From assembly GCA_028023455.1 (NCBI GenBank), contig JAQFVV010000013.1, forward strand, positions 4,590,001 to 4,654,000: 64,000 bases of DNA. Reading direction: 5' to 3'. The notes below the pieces were generated by a model. The model did no database searches. It saw only the letters and a program-made list of their open reading frames with translations, and was not told the DNA's origin. A program made the translations under genes and the position numbers. This document shows positions 1 through 13,930 of this stretch, piece by piece; within the stretch, counting starts at the first letter, position 1; the number at the start of each line of letters is the position of its first letter. This DNA comes from Epiperipatus broadwayi (taxonomy: Eukaryota > Onychophora > Udeonychophora > Euonychophora > Peripatidae).

Positions 1-1
1 T

Positions 2-730
2 TTTGCAAATGATGTAATTGTTTTTGCAAATAATGATTTAGAGCTTCAGGAAATATTGCAAGAATTATCAGATGAAAGTAAGATTAAAGGTAAAGACTAA
101 AGTAATGTTCAATGGATTTTCTCAAAAGAAGAAAATATAAAATAAAGAATGATAATTATGAATTAGAAGTTAACAATTACAAATAACTTTAGTCAGATTA
201 TTACTACAGATTGAAACATAATTGATGAAATTAATCATAGAATTAAACTTGGTTGGAGTGCTTTTGGTAGAAATAGTTTAATATTAAAAGAAAAGATGCC
301 TATGTGATTGTAAAGAAAGATTTTTAAATAAATGTGTTTTACCAGTTCTTATTTATGGACCTGAGACTTGAACAATAAAGAGACTTCAGACCATTCAACA
401 AAATATGGAGATGCATGTTAGGAGTAACAAGAAGAGATCGAAAATGAACTACATGAATGAGAGAACAAACAGGTGTTACTGACATCATTAAAAAAAATTA
501 AGAAACAGGTGGAGTTGGGCTAGACATATTGCTAGAAGAGATTATAGATGGACAATTGAAATCTTAAACTGGATTCCAAGAGATTGTAAAAGACTTAGAA
601 AGAGACCACGAGAGAAGGATGGATGAAATAAGTAAGTGTCTGGTGTGATGTGGAAAAAAAGAGGCTAGAGATCAGAGAAGATGGATTGAACTTGGAGAGA
701 CTTTCATCCTGCAGTGAATGGATAATAGTT
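2..730 (+). pseudogene. LINE (non-LTR retrotransposon) reverse transcriptase 3' fragment
   Basis: Decayed C-terminal part of a LINE endonuclease-reverse transcriptase. From base 2 the frame reads FANDVIVFANN, a mutated form of the F-A-D-D polymerase motif (first Asp replaced by Asn). Further on, in shifting frames, come WSWARHIAR (about 510-540), ERRMDEISKCLV (about 610-650) and ARDQRRWIELGETFILQ (about 665-715). The last two match the conserved tail of many RTE/CR1-like LINE proteins, where an arginine/tryptophan-rich segment precedes the stop. Several stops and frameshifts make it non-functional. The 5' part lies outside the window. The clade (RTE, CR1 or other) cannot be fixed from this piece. 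Confidence 0.75.
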
Positions 731-2845
731 GAAAAATAAAATATTTATCCATTGTATCTTTTCCAAGTTTTGAATATAAATATATATGTCCTATATATGT
801 TTGCTTTATTATTTCATTGTTTATTGGGCTATTTATTTATAGTTATACAAAGCATATAAATAATAATAATTATATTAATTATAAACATTTTATAAAATAT
901 GAAAGGTACAATTTATTTTTTAAAAAAAAGATGCCAAGAGATAAACAAATGAAAAAAGTTCAGTTAACATTGCTCAAGGGCCATTTTTGTAAATAGGAAT
1001 AATCAATGATTATTATATGATAATGCCAGTCATATCCTCACATTAGTTGCTGGCAATTATCTTTTATCAGTCAAAAGTATTAAATTATACATATTTATTT
1101 ATTATCTGTCTTTACTGGCTGCTAAATAGGTATTTATAATCTAGTGCTATCAATGAGGTATACCAATAGCTGGGCATTAGCCTAATATCTGTGCTCTTTG
1201 ATACTTCTTAATTACACAAACAGCTGTAGAATTATATAATTATATAATTTTGTCAATTGTATGTATTCCAACATAAATATCTATAATACTGGCAGTTATT
1301 ACATAGACCATTTCAATGATGCTACAATATGCTTACCAATCTACTTACCTTAACATAGGCTTAAGAATTAAGATTAAAGGAAAGTCAGGATAACAAAATT
1401 TCACTAGCATCCTTAGTAGATCATATTATCATTCCCTATCACATTATCTGAATGAACAACTTTATTTATCCATGATGTTCCCTTGATATTTATAAATGAA
1501 TATATTGAAAAATTGATTGAAATCAAAGATTTTTATTCTTCCATTTCTTTCAATGAAATGTACATTAAGGAATTCTCCATCCAGATTTACATAAAAATCC
1601 ATGATGAAAACATACCAATGGACTATAATATTATGTATTTTACTTAATTAAGTCACTTAGATAATTATATCAATGAAAATGATTAAATTTTAGCTATGTC
1701 ACAATATTCAGTCTTTGAAAAGGTACTATGCAATAGAGAATTAAACAAATCTTGATAAAATAAAAACTACATTAAGATAGTGATGTCAGATACCTTTTCC
1801 ACTTAGGAAAATCCCTTCAATCAAGTTATCAATACTGTATTTCTATAATGTATCCCAACATTATCAATGTTTACCACTATTTTAACATTGCTTAGATATG
1901 GCAAATATAATTTTTCATGCAAGAAAACATTCTTGTATATAAATCACAAAGACCCAGAGGGCAACGTTGATTTATAGAAGTTTTTATTTTTATAACTTAA
2001 AATGTTGGGAAAATTCTGATTAAATTTTTCAGTTAACATCTTCTAATTGCACAATTAGTTAAAAAAAATTAATTCCCCAGGCTATGGAGAATCACAAAAT
2101 CATATGACATGAAAATCTATATTACTAGTAATAGTATCCGTAAGGTCATCTTTTTTAATGTTACCAATTCAAGAATAAATCTCTAAAATCTTAACATTAT
2201 CTCTTTATATACAGACTGAGAATCACTTCATTAATATAATTAATCCTTATTTATCCAAAATGTAATCAAATTAGTAATTAATGTAGATGATGCTTAAAAA
2301 ATCTGAATCAGTGGCTAATTCATTGTCTTGCTAAAACACAATTCATATAAGATATTTGCAACTATATATTGGACTATTTCCATCATCTAGTCTTAACTGT
2401 TAAATGTTTCTAGAAAGATTTAAATTTAAAATTGTCTAAATATACTCAACTGTTAGTAATAGCATACAGATTAGTATATTTTTTATAGACCGCATGACAT
2501 TTAATGACATGTGGTTTTAGAATTTTGAACAATCACAGAATTTAAATCAATATAGCATTTGATTGGTAAAGAGTATATGTATGTGTAATACATCATTTTT
2601 CTTTTTTTTTGTTATTGAATCAGCTTTCTAATGGTGTATTTTTTTTTTCTGTACAATAAAATTTGCATTTTCTATTAACATTTGGGTAAAAGAAGTTTTT
2701 TACTTTTAGTTTGCTCTTTCTTTGTTTTTTAAACATCACAGAAATGAATGGATATTTTTTTTCTTCCTAAAACAAAGGATGCTAATCCTATGCATATATA
2801 TGTAACTATGAAGACTTACAACCTAACCAATCTTAAATTTTATAT
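731..2845. other. AT-rich stretch without recognised gene
   Basis: No coding signal was recognised. About 60 bases at 1288-1350 recur, inverted, at 9060-9120, so a dispersed repeat fragment is present here. The rest is AT-rich low-complexity sequence with homopolymer runs. Confidence 0.5.
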
Positions 2846-3860
2846 GAAGCTTCAAAGGTAATATTTCTTATCAGTTGTATATATATTTTTCATATTTTTT
2901 TTTAATATAAATAATTTATAATGCTGTAAAATAACATTCTGTTTCATGTTATAGAATAACAGTTTGTTTTGTGCTTTGATATGCAATTCCTTAGGCTTAA
3001 AAGCTAATCAACTGTAAATATGAAACGCTAGAGGTAATATTTCCTATCAGTTGTAAGTATATATATTTCTATTTTTGATATAAATAATTTATAATGCTGT
3101 AAAATATGTCAGTTTTATACTCCAATGCATATTTATGTAACTTCTTGGGCTTAGCTCCTAATCAATTATAAACGTCAGAGGTACTAGCTATAAGTACATA
3201 ATATTTTTCTTTTTATATATATAACTGAAACACACAGGCTTATTATATACCTGTGTCTATATATGTAATATATAGAGTATATGAGGACAGACTTTCACAC
3301 GACCCACCACTCTCCAAACTATCTCATAACACTGATACACTTAACACATATGTTGAAAAGATAAATAATCACCAATATATGTATTTCATGCTAAACCAGC
3401 AATCATCAGTTGGTCCAGATTACCATCTCTACACATATATGCCAGAAGTGCTCAGATATATATTAAGATAACCAATCCTCATACTTTAATGGACATGCTT
3501 CAATCTATTCCACACTCCAACTCTTCAACCATCTATCCAATTAAATATCTGATGATGGAATGCTCAAAGGCCACACCTAGGCAGATTCTTGTCACACCCA
3601 TGTTGATCTAAGGTCAATCTGACCCCTCATATACAGGACATAATCCATTTAATACATATACAAGGGACATGTGTTCAAGTGTATCAGTGTTATGAGATAG
3701 TTTGGAGAATGGTGGGTCATGTGAAAGTCTGTGCTTATATACCCTTTTTATATATATATAAATAATTTATAATGCTCTAAAATAATGGTCTATTTTGTGC
3801 TGCAGAATAAGTCTGTTACTGTATAAATAATTTTATCTCTATTTTTTCCAATCTAATTAT
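2846..3860. repeat. Degenerate tandem repeat, period about 150-175 bp, split by a MITE
   Basis: Three units start near 2846, 3021 and 3165. Each opens with a variant of AGAGGTAATATTTC followed by TCAGTTGTA, then an AT run and TAAATAATTTATAATGCTGTA. The last block appears once more at about 3760-3785, directly after the MITE at 3278-3742. The MITE therefore entered the third or fourth unit of an existing array. The repeat identity is unknown. Confidence 0.6.
3278..3742. mobile_element. Non-autonomous DNA transposon (MITE) with about 80-bp terminal inverted repeats
   Basis: The left end (3278-3360) and right end (about 3660-3742) are reverse complements over about 80 bp with few mismatches. 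Shared blocks include CAGACTTTCACA, GACCCACCA and TCTCCAAACTATCTCATAAC. The element is about 465 bp and carries only a 72-codon open frame that overlaps the left terminal repeat and resembles nothing I know. The flanks are TA-rich, so the target duplication cannot be read with certainty; a TA duplication (mariner-like) is possible. Confidence 0.75.
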
Positions 3861-6800
3861 TTTCTACTTGATTATCTAAATATTATATTTCTTTTGAAAA
3901 TAATGACTATAATGAAAAATCAAATTTATTTCATTGTTATATCTATTGCAGCAAGCAGTATCTCATATGTCTGATTTGTATGTATCTGTAGTGTATCTCT
4001 CTATCATCTACACTTAAGGAATTATAATTTTTTTTTTTTGCAATCTATAGGTATTTTTTCTATACAAATATTATAATTTTTTGCAAGTAATGCTTATAAT
4101 CATCTTTATTATAACAATTGATCATAATTTCCTAAAATAAAGCCATTTACTAAGAAATCTATGGGAATTTCCACAAGTGTAAATGAAAGATAGGATAGAT
4201 AATAAATAAGAAGTCTCAGTATTGTAAATATTTTCATTAATATGATATACATGCATGCTGAAAAAGCTTTTTAGTCATTCATCTTGTCACTTTTTCACTT
4301 TACTCTTTTATATTATACATTCATTTTTTTTTTTGCAATTATTTTAAAAAAATATTTATTTTTTGATAAACTACAATTTACTAAAGTTCTCTTTACATAA
4401 CATCTGATATATATAGTACTTATTGTTAAATATTATTGTTTTTCCATTAGGATTAAATATATTTCCAAAAGATGCCTACATAGAAGGATAAGATCTGGGT
4501 CAACTAGTAAAAATGAAAGCCACCAGTGGATTCATATTTACATAATATATAATGAAGAATTATCGTAGATAAGTCATTATATAATTTTTGGAGGGAAATA
4601 ATGAAGTTGTCTATAAAAATGTCATTTTAACATGTAAATCTCAAAATTTAGAATTTGTGAACTTATATAAAAAATAAAAAAAAAACCTTTTTTAAAGTAA
4701 TAAAAATCTTTTTTCCTTAATTTTTTTAAAAGTAATAACTGCATATTTTTAGTTTTATTGCATTCCTTATATTTGCTCTTTCTAACAATATATTATAACA
4801 GGATGGTAAAATAAGGGGGACTTACCTGGGGTGAAAACAAATAATGAAATTTACAAAAAAGTATAATATTCAAGATATGTTTAAAGTAATAATAAAGTAA
4901 TGCTTAACTATATGAAAGTAATAAAAGTAGAATTAAAGAGAGCACGAGATCATGATGAGATCTCTGAGAGATCACCCAGCTACTTCTTAGAGCAATTATA
5001 AGTATCATTAACCATACATCAATTCAATAAATCAGCATTATAATAAGTATAAATCATTCATAAGTAATACACAAAAGAAATAATCATCCATCATCATGAA
5101 TGATCCATCAATCAAATACATCAACAGTCCATCTTGTGGCTGGATTGGAAGTGGGTTTACTGTAGATCAGGCTAACTATTTAGACTTTTCCAGCTTATGA
5201 CATTTATTTTTTAAACATAATTTGGATGCACAAACTAAGTGCTAATCCATCGCAATACACAACCATAAAAACATAATGCTGAAATATTAAAACATGCTGA
5301 TCATCATCAATGCTCTAGCCATTTAGTACCATTAATATACTGGCCAACTATAAACTTAATTTCTAATAGACTAAACTAAATAAAATGTAGTGCAGGGGCT
5401 TTAAAGAATATAATCTTATGTACCACCCAAGATGATGATAATTGATCACCACTGGGTGCCCTTTAAGCACTAAATATATCCCCATTCATATATCAGACCA
5501 TTATGCATGAAACTAGCTCAGAAAACATAAGCTCTATCACTGTATAGTGACTAAGAGATGATGTAAATATAATATTCTAAAAAACATTTAGAATTAAGTC
5601 ACTGGAATAATTTTAACAATTAAATACATGTTCATTAATAACAAAAACAAAAAAAAATGAAATTAAAGTCTATAGAATCTGGCTATACACATATCAATTA
5701 AGCCTTCTGATTTTGATTAATATACATAAATAAAAACTATCACATTTGTGATTTACAAAATTCAAGTTATTACATTGATTTATTGTCCATATAAAATATA
5801 TATCCATACCCAGACATGCTATATAATTTCTGAACATATTTGAATAGTCATAACATTATAAAACTTTTAAGTTACATACAAATACTATAAATGATTAAAA
5901 TTTACCTATACATGTCTATTTGACACTCATTGATATACACACACACAGATGTGCAGTTCATTAGATGGATATATTTCAATCATCATATGAAACAAAATTT
6001 GATTAAAATTTTACATATATGAGTGTGTGTTTAACCATTTATGCACACACTGATGTATAATAAAAGTTATTCGAACTATACTTTCCGTACATTAAATTCA
6101 CACATACACATGTGTATTAATAAAATATAGATATAACTTAAAATTGATTACCAAATTCTATCTTTAATGATTACAGTTTCTTTTCCTTCTTTTTAAAAAA
6201 GAAATAAAGTCTCCAGCAGGTATATTTTATTATTTAATATTGTCATAAATCTATAAATGAAGTTCAATTTTATACATATTTAACATACATGTGTGTGCGT
6301 ATTGAATTTCAGGCACACACTAATGTCTACAACATATATTTCATTTTTGTCACATTAAAATTAGTAATTTTATAATACATAATTAATTCTTGATTTAATA
6401 TATATGTTGTGCACATTGATGTTTATATATTTTAATTTATCACAATATTATATTTTCACAATCAATCCAATATTGACAGTATATAAAAAATATAAATCAT
6501 ATTATTTAATTCTTTGACGGTCCATAATAAAAGTTTCTTTTTATAACTGTCTACTCTAAGAAGATTTTTTTGAAATCTGTTTTTTTTTTTCTCTTTTAAC
6601 TGCTTTATTCTCCAGGCGCCATATTGAATTTTTAAAAAAACTGACCTGAGACACAATTTTAATAATAACTTCAGTTTTAATAATGTTAGAGTAAAACATT
6701 ACATTGATAGAAACTAGAAAAACTAAGGAAAACAATAAGTATAAGACAAATAGTGATTACCATTTAAAAAATAAGGAAAAAAAGAAATTTCAACATACGA

Positions 6801-8850
6801 CATAATTATTACTTTATTGTTTGTTCATAATTTCTAATTTATCATTAACTAAGTTTAAATTACATCTTCATTGATAATTTCTTTGTATTCCTCACAAAAT
6901 TATCTTTCAAACCATATATAATACTTCTTACCTGAGATAATCCATAGCTTCAGAATCTCCAAAACTATTTGCATAAGAATTCTTCATTTTTATCTTGTAC
7001 CCCAAAAGTTAACAAATCTCAAAGGCATCTACAAGAAAAAGATTCATCCTAATAAAAGATGCAAAACAAATCATTTCCAGAAGGTGGATATGCATTTGTC
7101 ATCATAGCAATTGGCTTCTTGTCTATCTAAAACTAGAAATTGTAGGCTACTGTCTGTATCACTGATAAAATGAGTTTCATCTCTTCATTTTATATTTTTT
7201 GTGTACATCAGTGATGTTTATATTCTTTATGCACACCAGTGATGCTATCTTGTTATATTTATTGTCCCACAGAGATATAATTTATTTGCATATAGCTCAT
7301 TTGCTAACTATAGACTTGAAAATAATGTGATGCAAGATGTGGCAAAACTACTGACTCCACAGCATGAGTATCAAGGCATAGGCAAGAATCAGAATTTGAT
7401 TCTTTGCCTGCATACAATTCCATGTGGTATATGCATAACCATGGCTACACCCACACCATTTGAAATCTCTCTTTATTGGTTTTAAGTGTTTATATTTTCA
7501 CATGGTACTATGCCCAGTAAATTTTGTGATTGCTTTATCAACTGCAATCTGCAACCTTTCTGTACATTTGATTATCAGATTTTAAAATTTACATTGCACT
7601 GCTCTATATATGTAAATCATTACTTGTTATACAAACATGATGCAAGAGCAAACACAAACACACTAATACAAATATAAACATACTAATAAATTATTAAACC
7701 TTTTGAGAATCATTATGTCTATAAAATAAGGTTGTCTCCAACTTGGATCAGAGACATAAAATTACGCTGTACAAAAACCATTTTTGTTATATTTGAATAC
7801 AAATTTATATACTGTATAATAAAGAGCATAAAAGATTTAATATTATATAATTTATATACTATACACCCACATACCAATACAAATGCAAATTAATAAATTA
7901 TATTATTTATCAAATAATTAAAAAAAAATTTTAAATAATATTAAAAAAATGAAAATTGTATACTTACGATCGATATTCTGCGATTACGTTTACATCCCAT
8001 TGAAGGCCTTGAATGTGAATCATCAGCATATTTTTAATTCACTTTAGTTAGATAATGAGGCCAATAAAAAATTTCTGCCTTTATCACCCTCATGTAAACT
8101 AGTAAATTGGCCAAAATAGAAAAAAATTAAATGCGCCTATTAACAAAAATATTAATAAAAAATTCAATTTTTATCCGATTTCAAATAGTGATACTTCATT
8201 TGAAAGATGGAATTAAGCAGCAACAAATGCTGGGATTTCTGTTGATGTCATGCTTAGTATACATGCAATTTACAAAAGAATACAAAATTTCAACGAATCA
8301 GCTGATACACTACAAAGAATCAACCTGTTAAAATATAATTTTTAAAATATTGTTCTGTAATGTCACATGATCACAGGTTGACTTTTAATTATAAGATTTT
8401 GTTTCAAACAATTTAACATAATATTGTTCTATATGTCATTTCAATTTTTAATTCAAGAAAAATTATTACTTGCATTTAAAATTATATTTTTAAAAGTCAT
8501 TTTAAGGGAATTATAAAAAACAACTCAGGTTTGTATATACGTTTATCGGTGCTTCTCTGCATATAGACACAGCGGCATATGCATAACTATTTCTTCATCA
8601 AGCTGATTCATCATCGAGATAGGTATACTCCAGATAAGAGTTGTTCTACAGTTGATCTCCTGTCTAGAATTGTTCATGGCAAGTTAGCTGTTTTCTCAGA
8701 ACACATTTATTACTATGAATTGCAAAGAAATTGACCCTTTTCCTCCATGTGAATTCAATCTCCATCATTGAACTGTAGAGCAGCTGCTTCCTTGCATTCT
8801 TACATTCTTATAGTAGTTTTCCGAGTAACTCTGGAAACCAGCTCTGCAAC
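3861..8850. other. About 5 kb of AT-rich intergenic or intronic DNA
   Basis: No gene recognised. At 5930-6430 and around 7200-7260, short CA/TG-rich blocks (for example CACACACTGATGT and its variants) recur irregularly, giving a loose repeat texture. The short open frames on both strands show no family signature and look random. Confidence 0.45.
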
Positions 8851-8879
8851 TAGTTATTTTGCTACAGCTACTAACTACT

Positions 8880-9185
8880 GCAGTTAACTACTTCATAAAA
8901 TACTTTAGCCAACTTTGCCGTTAGCTATTAGCCAATTGCTTCTCAAAAATATTAAAACCAAACTTACAGCTAGAACAATTTGGCCAGTTAATATGCTGAC
9001 ACTCTCTGTTATTGTTACCAAGAAACTAGAGCTAACTCTCACAAAAATATTAGCCAAGCAGATTGGTAAGCATATTGTAGCATCATTGAGATGGTCTATG
9101 TAATAATTGCCAGCATTATAACATAAAAAGATTAGTTTAGTTTGGATAGTAGTTTTTGAAAAGAACAAACTAATCTTTTTATCCA
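8880..9185. repeat. Dispersed repeat with a 16-bp perfect hairpin
   Basis: The segment around 9060-9120 matches 1288-1350 in inverted orientation. At 9123-9138 and 9167-9182 a perfect 16-bp inverted repeat (ATAAAAAGATTAGTTT and its complement) surrounds a 28-base spacer. The open frames on both strands (93 and 62 codons) are mutual shadows with no recognisable domain. Confidence 0.45.
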
Positions 9186-10900
9186 ACCTCTTTATAGTCT
9201 TGGATTGGGGTGATAAAAATACATTTAATTAAAAACGGTGTTTTTTTTTCTTATCTTTTCAAAAAGATCACTAATCCTTTCAAAAGCAACATTGAAATTT
9301 TACCAAAGGTGTGATCTACATGTTTTTACTTAGATATGGAATTATATACAAGCATTAATTAAAAGATTTCAACAATAATATAAATTTTTACAATTATCAG
9401 TTTGATCTGCTTGATTTTGAATTTCAAAATCAGAATTCAATCAAAATATTCATTAGACCTTTTTAAATATTTATTTCATAATGAAATTTTATTTTAATTT
9501 CAAAATTATTTAACCCTTTATAGTTGTTATTATTCTCAGTGACATGTAGAAAATATCTACCAAAATTTGTGTCTGTATTTAGTTCTACTTTTCCTTTCAG
9601 CTTTATATATATTTATGCACACACACTATGTTATTGTGTGCCATATAACAGAGATGTTATAATATATAATTTTATGTTTACTGTATTCAAACTAAAGATA
9701 TTATACAAAATATACATGTTTTATTTCTTTTTAAATTCCATACGGTGACCAGGGCTTCAACAAGATATAATACAACATTTCTAATGATATTATTCTCCAT
9801 TCCTTTTCAGATGTTACTGATCTGAACAATGACAATACAAGCAAAAGAATTGAACCAGTGACTTTTAGATTCATGAGTACTGAATTTATGGTTGACACCC
9901 TAACTATCTACGTCTTTGACAGAATAATCTAATTGGGAATTCAATATTCACAAATCTAAAAGGCACCATCTTGATTCCTGTGTTAATATTGACATTGGTC
10001 AAGTTAACTGCAATCGATGAAGAGGAGAATGATACCTTTGAAATGACAAGTGTGTTATTATTAATAGTTGAATGTATTTGGAATATTTAAATAAAACTTG
10101 AATTTTTATACAAATTTTTAACAATTACAACTAGGAAATAGAAATAATCCAATATACAAAACAAGTAAAAATGCTATCATCACAAACATTCAGATAAACA
10201 TATGACACTATGATATATATTATGATTAGCTTTGAGCAACAATTTTATAATGTCAAGCTAACTGTTAATATACTATACTAATAGTGACTTAGTTTACTGT
10301 AGACATTATATTATTGTTAATAATTAAAGATTTGTACAAAATATATACACAATATATATATAAATATATAATTTAGGATTCCTTTTTATCAAAAAAAAAA
10401 AGTTCATTAATAAATCAAACTGGGAATAAATTTAATATGAACAATGGGTATACATAATTAAATCTGTATATAAACACATTTTGATTTTTAGTTCACGATT
10501 TGGTTCAATGATAAATAAATTTTAAAAAAATAATAACAATAATTGTGTTTTATATAAAAATAAATTTGAAGGGGAATTAAGTTTGGAATGTGAAAGGAAA
10601 AGAAACAATATTTGGAATATTTACAAAAACCATTTAAATCATTTAAATTATACGATTATCTTTCAAAGGACTTTATTCAATAAATAAAAAAGGTTACATT
10701 ATTTCTTTTGTCTATATAATATTAGTGATTGTTAGGAATACAAAAACAATGTTTTGAAAGATAGCAAAAGTTCACAATTGTATGAGCTGTTTTCCACCTG
10801 AGCTATTGCAATGATGACAAGTGGCACCTTTTAGTTTTTGCTTTTCATTTAAGACTTATAAATCTTGAGTGTTGATTTCTCTCTTATTGGCTTGAAGGTA
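9186..10900. other. AT-rich stretch with a possible tRNA-derived SINE relic
   Basis: No gene recognised. On the minus strand near 9850-9925, TAGTTAGGGTGTCAACC followed by GGTTCAATTC resembles spaced Pol III A and B boxes. The adjoining block ATTCAGTACTCATGAATCTA recurs in variant form at about 33815-33840. This fits an old tRNA-derived SINE family, but the match is weak. Confidence 0.3.
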
Positions 10901-13900
10901 ATTGTAACTGAGACTAGATATTAATGAATGAAGTTTTTTGTTTTATTCTTTTGTCTCTTTGACATATACTATCAAGTTTATTTTTGAATATGTTAATAAG
11001 TGAGCCTTCTTGGGTTATTGTTATATATGAATTTACATCTAGTACACCGTAAGCTATAGAGCATGAATACCCTGAACCTGACTTCAGCAAATACTTTTTT
11101 TTGAATGGGTCAAATAGGTAATTTATATTTATTTTTTCATATTTGAAGAGTGTGTATATCATTGAATGAATGTTATTAAGTCGTTGACATAACAAAGATG
11201 ATCCTGTGTTTCAGAATTTTTGTGGCAAAAAGTGCATAGATTATCTACATTTTGGCAGTTTCTTTTATATTTCATGAAGTGTTGTATGGGCAATGAATCA
11301 AGATAGTAAAAAAATCATAATATTTTGGTTTAAAGGACCAGAATTTGAATTTACAGTAAAGTTGTTTATTGGTAATGTTGAGTATAGGATGTAAAAGTGA
11401 ATGAATTTCCCAGTACTTGAATTTATTTTGAGGTGGTTTAAAAACCAAATTTTTTGTAGACAATAATAGAGTGAGTAGTGTCTTTGGGTATCCTTGAATA
11501 GGAGGTATTTTAATTCTGGGAGTGATTTTGCAGGCTGTTTGTAAGTATTGAAATTTTTGCACATACAGATTTTTTGAATTCAAATGTATGAATTGAGTGA
11601 AGTCCTAGACCATTTGTGAAAGTAAATTTTTGAGAAGTCTTATGGATATTGAGATAAGCTTTTCCCTCTACAAGAATTTCCTACAAAATGAGTCTATTTG
11701 ATTAGAAAAGGCTTTGGAATACAATATTGTTGAAGCATAGTATGTGATTTTTGTCATGGTCGGTATGTTAAAAAGTGATAGGTAGAATTTTGTTTGTGAA
11801 TTGAGTCTATTTTATATGTGACCACATTAGGGAAAGATGCAAATAAAAATGGGTGAGGTCTGCCTTTAAAATGTTTTGATATATTACTGCTGATATAAGT
11901 GTGCCAGGCAAAGGATTTTTTGATGTTCAATGTGAACTTATATTTGTTTGTATAATCTGAAAAAATCGTTAGATATTTAGGAATGTGTTTTTGTGTGGCA
12001 AAAAGATTGAAAGATTATCCACATAAGCTATAAATGAGATGTTGGTGTTTAGACAGGGTATGTAAATTCCATGTATTTCATTTTCTACGGTGTTAATAAG
12101 GGGATTTATGGAGGCAGTGAATAGCAAGGCACTAAAGAGAGTATATTTGTGGTATGGATCAACGAGTATAATTGGGGGTTGGGTTTTTCCATTTGGAGTA
12201 AGGTATATTTCATTGTTTAATAATAGGTTTGCAAGTTTATATAAGCAGGCTTTTGGTACTTTATTTTGTTCTAAAATTTATTGGTATCATGTCAAAGGTT
12301 GGCTCAAATGGACTGTATTTTTTGTTGTTTTTTACCATTTCTGTAATTGTTTTGAATAGAAATGCAGCTTTCCCAGTTGATTGATTCTTTTTTTTTTTTT
12401 TAAAAAAAAAAAAAAAATTGCATTATTGATAATTTTGTTATAATAGGATTTCACTTTGTCTTTGATTACTGATTCTATTGTTTTGATGTCATGGGGAGAC
12501 ATTGAAATTGAACTTTGTTATTGTGAAACTTATTTTCATAAATAGTAAAAAAGATATTTGATATAGTACTGGTATTCTATATATGGCTTTAGATAAAAAA
12601 ATTTGTACCATTAGACATCTATGTATTGAGGTGAAAATTTATGAAAATGTACATATTCAAACGTAAGGATCCCATTCATTCTAGGATTACATGAATCTGG
12701 TATTAATTCTATTTTTTGTATAGACATTAGAAGTAATTTGAATTTCTTCTTCTAGTAGACTGTATGAAAGTTGTAATAGAATGAGAGAAGGATTTTGTTG
12801 AAGATTGACTTTAAAAATGTGTGAATATTTGCTCCAGCATGAAATCTCCACAAATCATATCTGATTGTATTTTAATGACAGATGGTACTAGAACTGGAGA
12901 GATGGCCTAATGCCCATCTGATATAATTTCTGATTAAGATGTGTGACTTGTTTAAATACACTTTTTTTTTTGTTGCTATGTATTCCTTAAGTTGTTCTGA
13001 AGTAGAATGGTATGTTTTCTTTAATGCTAAAAATCTGGGATGATCATGATTTGCTTGTGATGTTAAAATGATTTTTTTATAAGTGTTATCCATAAGACTT
13101 AGGAGTTTTGTTGGGGAAGTTATGATCCTGGTTAGATAGTTGATATTAAATGATAATATATTAACAAATGCATACCATGTTTGGACAGGACCCACCTATA
13201 TTTCTTTCATTTAGTGCAAATAAATATATACTTCTGAAAAAAAAAATTCAGAAGTGCATGATGGAAAAAAAATTCTGATGGTTCTTCCAAGAATGATTGT
13301 TGATCTGATACTGAAATTAAAATCTAGAGATACTATTCCAGCGGCATGATCAGATAGAAAAGAGTTTTTAAAAAAATTGTTCATATTATAGTAACTAGAA
13401 TACCAGGTCTAGATACAGATCTTTCTGGTAGAAATTATTTTCCACTTGTCAGAGGAAATATAAAAAAAAATGAAGCTATTTATTGGTGAAATTTTCATAT
13501 GATATGTGAAAATCTTTGGTAATATTGGATGTGGGGTATTCGCAAATTGGGAGTTCAGAATTAGAAATAATCTATTTATGATGGTATCCTGGAGGGATTT
13601 ATCCAATTGCTATGTTCAGTATTATTGTTTTGTGGTGAAGGGTGATAATTAGGATATGTGCATCAATATATATTTTAAATGAACGGGCATTTTTCATTGA
13701 TGATGATACTTGTTCCCGCTGATGTTGTATCTGATGTTTTTGAAAACCGGTGAACTCATTGTTATTTAATTTGTCTGATGGATTAATTTGTGATCTATTA
13801 TAAATGTTGGTTTCTGTAATACCAGGTATGTGTAGTTGAATAATATATCATTTAGCTAAAAGTTTAATTTTTTTCAAGGGAGTTTAACCCTCTGATATTA

Positions 13901-13930
13901 AAGATGATTATATTGTTTTTCATTTACTGT
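10900..13930 (-). pseudogene. Degenerate LINE (L1/Tx1-like) ORF2: endonuclease, reverse transcriptase, C-terminal CCHC
   Basis: Read right to left on the minus strand. About 13915 has IIIFNIRGLNSLEK, like the start of an APE-type endonuclease. At 13195-12872 a 107-codon frame resembles the linker upstream of the RT domain. About 12140-12085 has LFSALLFTASINPLI, the RT segment that follows the Q-G-C-P-L-S motif. At 12030-12000 is FIAYVDNLSIFL, where the catalytic Y-A-D-D is changed to Y-V-D-N. About 11255-11185 has CTFCHKNSETQDHLC, a CCHC-like cluster typical of LINE C termini. Many frameshifts and stops separate these pieces. The order and spacing fit one approximately 3-kb element. The L1/Tx1 assignment is inference. 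Confidence 0.65.
12390..12418. repeat. Poly-T/poly-A palindrome
   Basis: A run of T passes directly into a run of A, a self-complementary homopolymer block inside the LINE relic. It is prone to slippage and assembly error. Confidence 0.8.

Noticed and set aside
6462-6656. Minus-strand 64-codon open frame with a Lys-rich stretch
   Set aside because: Low-complexity Lys/Leu composition, no domain, AT-rich surroundings; likely chance.
8131-8331. 66-codon plus-strand frame suspected to be a transposase fragment
   Set aside because: I could not match it to any family pattern; no inverted repeats around it.
9524-9620. Minus-strand peptide LKGKVELNTDTNFG... as a possible last exon of the nitrobindin-like gene
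   Set aside because: Resemblance is faint, no good acceptor in the right phase, and the plus strand here reads as a pyrimidine tract with CAG.
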